From Bacteroidota bacterium (GTDB lineage Bacteria; Bacteroidota; Ignavibacteria; Palsa-1295), in contig JANYDV010000287.1 in NCBI GenBank assembly GCA_025363505.1, forward strand, positions 1 through 7,682: a stretch of DNA of 7,682 bases, read 5' to 3'. This document shows positions 6,213 through 7,682 of the stretch, piece after piece. The notes beneath the pieces were generated by a model. That model had not been told where the DNA came from. It saw only the letters and a program-made list of their open reading frames with translations, and searched no databases. Position numbers and translations under genes: made by a program. Numbering within the stretch: the stretch's first letter is position 1; each line of letters starts with the position of its first letter.

Positions 6213-7223
6213 ATGTCAGATATTCTTGTTGAAGTAAAAGGGCTAAAAAAATATTTTCCGATCAAAAAGGGAGTATTCTCAAAGACGGTTGGCAATGTCA
6301 AGGCAGTTGACGATGTCTCGTTTACGATCAGAAAAGGCGAGACGCTTGGGTTAGTGGGTGAGTCGGGTTGCGGTAAAACCACGACGGGGCGTTCGATTCT
6401 TCGATTGATCGAGCCGACAGCAGGCTCGGTAAAGTTCGAAGGCGAGGAAGTGACGACAATGAATCAGAGTCGCCTTCGTGAGATGCGCCGTCAGATGCAG
6501 ATCATCTTCCAAGATCCGTATTCTTCGCTCAATCCTCGTATCACCGTTGGTGGTATGCTCACAGAAATTTTGAAGGTTCACGGACTTCGTAAAACGGATG
6601 CCGAGATCAAAGATCGCATTGAAGAATTACTAAAGATTGTCGGGCTAAACCCTTTGCATGCAAGAAGATACCCCCACGAATTTTCAGGTGGGCAACGTCA
6701 GCGTATCGGTATTGCTCGTGCGTTGTCGGTCGAGCCAAAGTTCATCGTTTGTGATGAACCGGTGAGTGCTCTTGACGTTTCAATTCAGTCGCAGGTCTTG
6801 AATCTCTTGATGGACTTACAAGAACAACTTTCTCTTACTTATCTTTTTATTGCTCACGATCTATCGGTGGTGAAGCATATTTCGAATCGTGTTGCGGTGA
6901 TGTATTTGGGCGAGATCATTGAGATTGCTGACTACCGTGAGCTTTATGATAGACCCAAAGCTCCGTATACCGAAGCACTTCTATCGGCAGTGCCGATGGC
7001 AAACCCACGTATCAAACGTGACCGTATTATGCTCACCGGCGATGTACCAAGTCCTGCAAATGCCCCGACCGGATGCTATTTTCATCCGCGTTGTCCAAAA
7101 GTATTTTCCGATTGCAAGACCATACATCCTTTGCTTTCGAGCGATCCCGAAGGACACGATGTCCGTTGCCTACTCTATCCCGAAAGTTATCCGCAAGGGT
7201 CACAACAAGCCAAAGCGGCTTGA
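6213..7223 (+). CDS. oppF: Oligopeptide/dipeptide ABC transporter ATP-binding protein (OppF/DppF type)
   Basis: ATPase subunit of a peptide (or nickel/glycoside-type) importer, acting on the cytoplasmic face of the membrane. The 336-residue product is complete: Walker A GESGCGKTT (49-57), Q-loop Q100 in FQDPYSSLNP, signature SGGQRQR (158-164), Walker B with catalytic E182 (CDEP), D-loop SALD and switch H215. The C-terminal oligopeptide-transporter extension has FHPRCP and four cysteines (C288, C294, C301, C319). In DppD-type relatives such cysteines have been reported to hold an iron-sulfur cluster; that is family knowledge recalled, not shown here. Insertion of IKKGVFSKTVGN near residue 17 is typical of OppF/DppF rather than OppD. 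An AGGA lies 11 bases before the ATG, a loose Shine-Dalgarno. No permease, binding protein or OppD gene lies next to it; a terminator follows directly and PAP2 precedes by 69 bases. Confidence 0.93.
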   Translation: MSDILVEVKGLKKYFPIKKGVFSKTVGNVKAVDDVSFTIRKGETLGLVGESGCGKTTTGRSILRLIEPTAGSVKFEGEEVTTMNQSRLREMRRQMQIIFQDPYSSLNPRITVGGMLTEILKVHGLRKTDAEIKDRIEELLKIVGLNPLHARRYPHEFSGGQRQRIGIARALSVEPKFIVCDEPVSALDVSIQSQVLNLLMDLQEQLSLTYLFIAHDLSVVKHISNRVAVMYLGEIIEIADYRELYDRPKAPYTEALLSAVPMANPRIKRDRIMLTGDVPSPANAPTGCYFHPRCPKVFSDCKTIHPLLSSDPEGHDVRCLLYPESYPQGSQQAKAA

Positions 7224-7266
7224 GCATCGGAAGAAGCAGGGAATCACATATTGTTTCATATCAGAA

Positions 7267-7295
7267 GGACGGACGAAATGTCCGTCCGACTGTTT
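7267..7295 (+). terminator. Rho-independent terminator after the ABC ATPase gene
   Basis: GGACGGAC (7267-7274) and GTCCGTCC (7280-7287) form a perfect 8-pair, GC-rich stem with a 5-base GAAAT loop. A TTTT run follows after a short GACTG spacer. It lies 43 bases past the stop codon and before the phosphatidyltransferase start. The spacer before the T-run makes it slightly less ideal than the other terminator. Confidence 0.72.
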
Positions 7296-7327
7296 TAAAC
7301 CACGTACCACTCACGACAACCCCAACA

Positions 7328-7682
7328 ATGTCCGAGGTAACCGATCTTCGCGCTTCCGATAAGATTCTGACGTTTTCGAACTGTATCAGCTTTTTTCGTG
7401 TGTTTCTTGCTATCCCTACGGTAATGTTCTTGCAAGCTGGCAATATGTTAGCAACGGCAACGGTAATGCTCATAGCCTATATTAGTGATTTATTAGACGG
7501 ATATGTTGCTCGTAAGACCAATACAGTTTCTGAACTTGGCAAGGCAATTGATCCCGTTGCCGACAAGATTTATGTTTCGGTGCTGGTGATAGCAATGGTC
7601 TCGAAAGGACTGGTACCATTGTGGTTTGTGATAATCTTACTTAGCAAAGACGTTATGACGATGATCGGCGCGTTGGTGGTTC
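7328..7682 (+). CDS. CDP-alcohol phosphatidyltransferase, N-terminal part (runs off right edge)
   Basis: Membrane enzyme of phospholipid synthesis that transfers a phosphatidyl group from CDP-diacylglycerol to an alcohol, most often glycerol 3-phosphate (PgsA) or serine (PssA). The 118 visible residues hold the full family signature, DxxDGxxAR...GxxxDxxxD. The metal-binding aspartates are D54, D57, D75 and D79, within SDLLDGYVARK and LGKAIDPVADK. An N-terminal TFSNCISFFRVFLAIP helix precedes it, and further hydrophobic helices continue to the edge. The N-terminal pattern and DPVADK resemble PgsA, but the following VPLWFVIILLSKD differs from the usual GRE of PgsA, so the alcohol substrate is left open. 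The ATG at 7328 follows the upstream terminator by 32 bases with no Shine-Dalgarno. The C-terminus is outside the window. Confidence 0.9.
   Translation, partial: MSEVTDLRASDKILTFSNCISFFRVFLAIPTVMFLQAGNMLATATVMLIAYISDLLDGYVARKTNTVSELGKAIDPVADKIYVSVLVIAMVSKGLVPLWFVIILLSKDVMTMIGALVV

Noticed and set aside
6919..7362. 147-residue plus-strand frame overlapping the end of the ABC ATPase gene, the terminator and the next gene
   Set aside because: It runs straight through a hairpin terminator and the real start at 7328 and has no protein-like signature.

Overview
The window reads as a chromosomal housekeeping stretch from a free-living Gram-negative bacterium, most likely in the Bacteroidota/Chlorobiota (FCB) group, for example a Kapabacteria- or Ignavibacteria-like lineage. 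The reasons are the near absence of Shine-Dalgarno sequences before the genes, a secreted beta-rich surface-type protein at the left edge, and a PAP2 phosphatase of a style I associate with that group. The phylum call is inference; no rRNA or tRNA is present to settle it.

Layout. On the left, two minus-strand genes: a partial exported protein of unknown function (running off the left edge) and mazG, an NTP pyrophosphohydrolase. A 320-base divergent intergenic region (1487-1806) separates mazG from a plus-strand gene for an unrecognised four-helix membrane protein, which ends in a strong intrinsic terminator (2807-2844). Next come four plus-strand genes packed with 1-3 base junctions (2948-6143): a type I-beta DAHP synthase (first step of aromatic amino-acid synthesis), a small CoA-binding-domain protein, the 16S rRNA methyltransferase RsmE and an exported/membrane PAP2-family phosphatase. 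After 69 bases follows an oligopeptide/dipeptide ABC transporter ATPase (OppF/DppF type) with no permease partners in view, closed by a second hairpin terminator (7267-7295). The window ends inside a CDP-alcohol phosphatidyltransferase gene (phospholipid synthesis).

How the genes relate. The four packed genes are probably co-transcribed, but they do not form one pathway; they mix aromatic biosynthesis, ribosome modification and envelope chemistry. The PAP2 protein and the phosphatidyltransferase both point to envelope lipid metabolism but lie in different transcription units. I see no mobile element, CRISPR array, RNA gene or obvious defence system.

The points most worth a second look are the membrane protein at 1807-2784, a PAP2 protein that lacks two of the usual phosphate-binding arginines, a DAHP synthase whose regulatory domain differs at the positions of the known tyrosine contacts, a lone OppF-type ATPase, and a 12-base inverted repeat between mazG and the membrane-protein gene.
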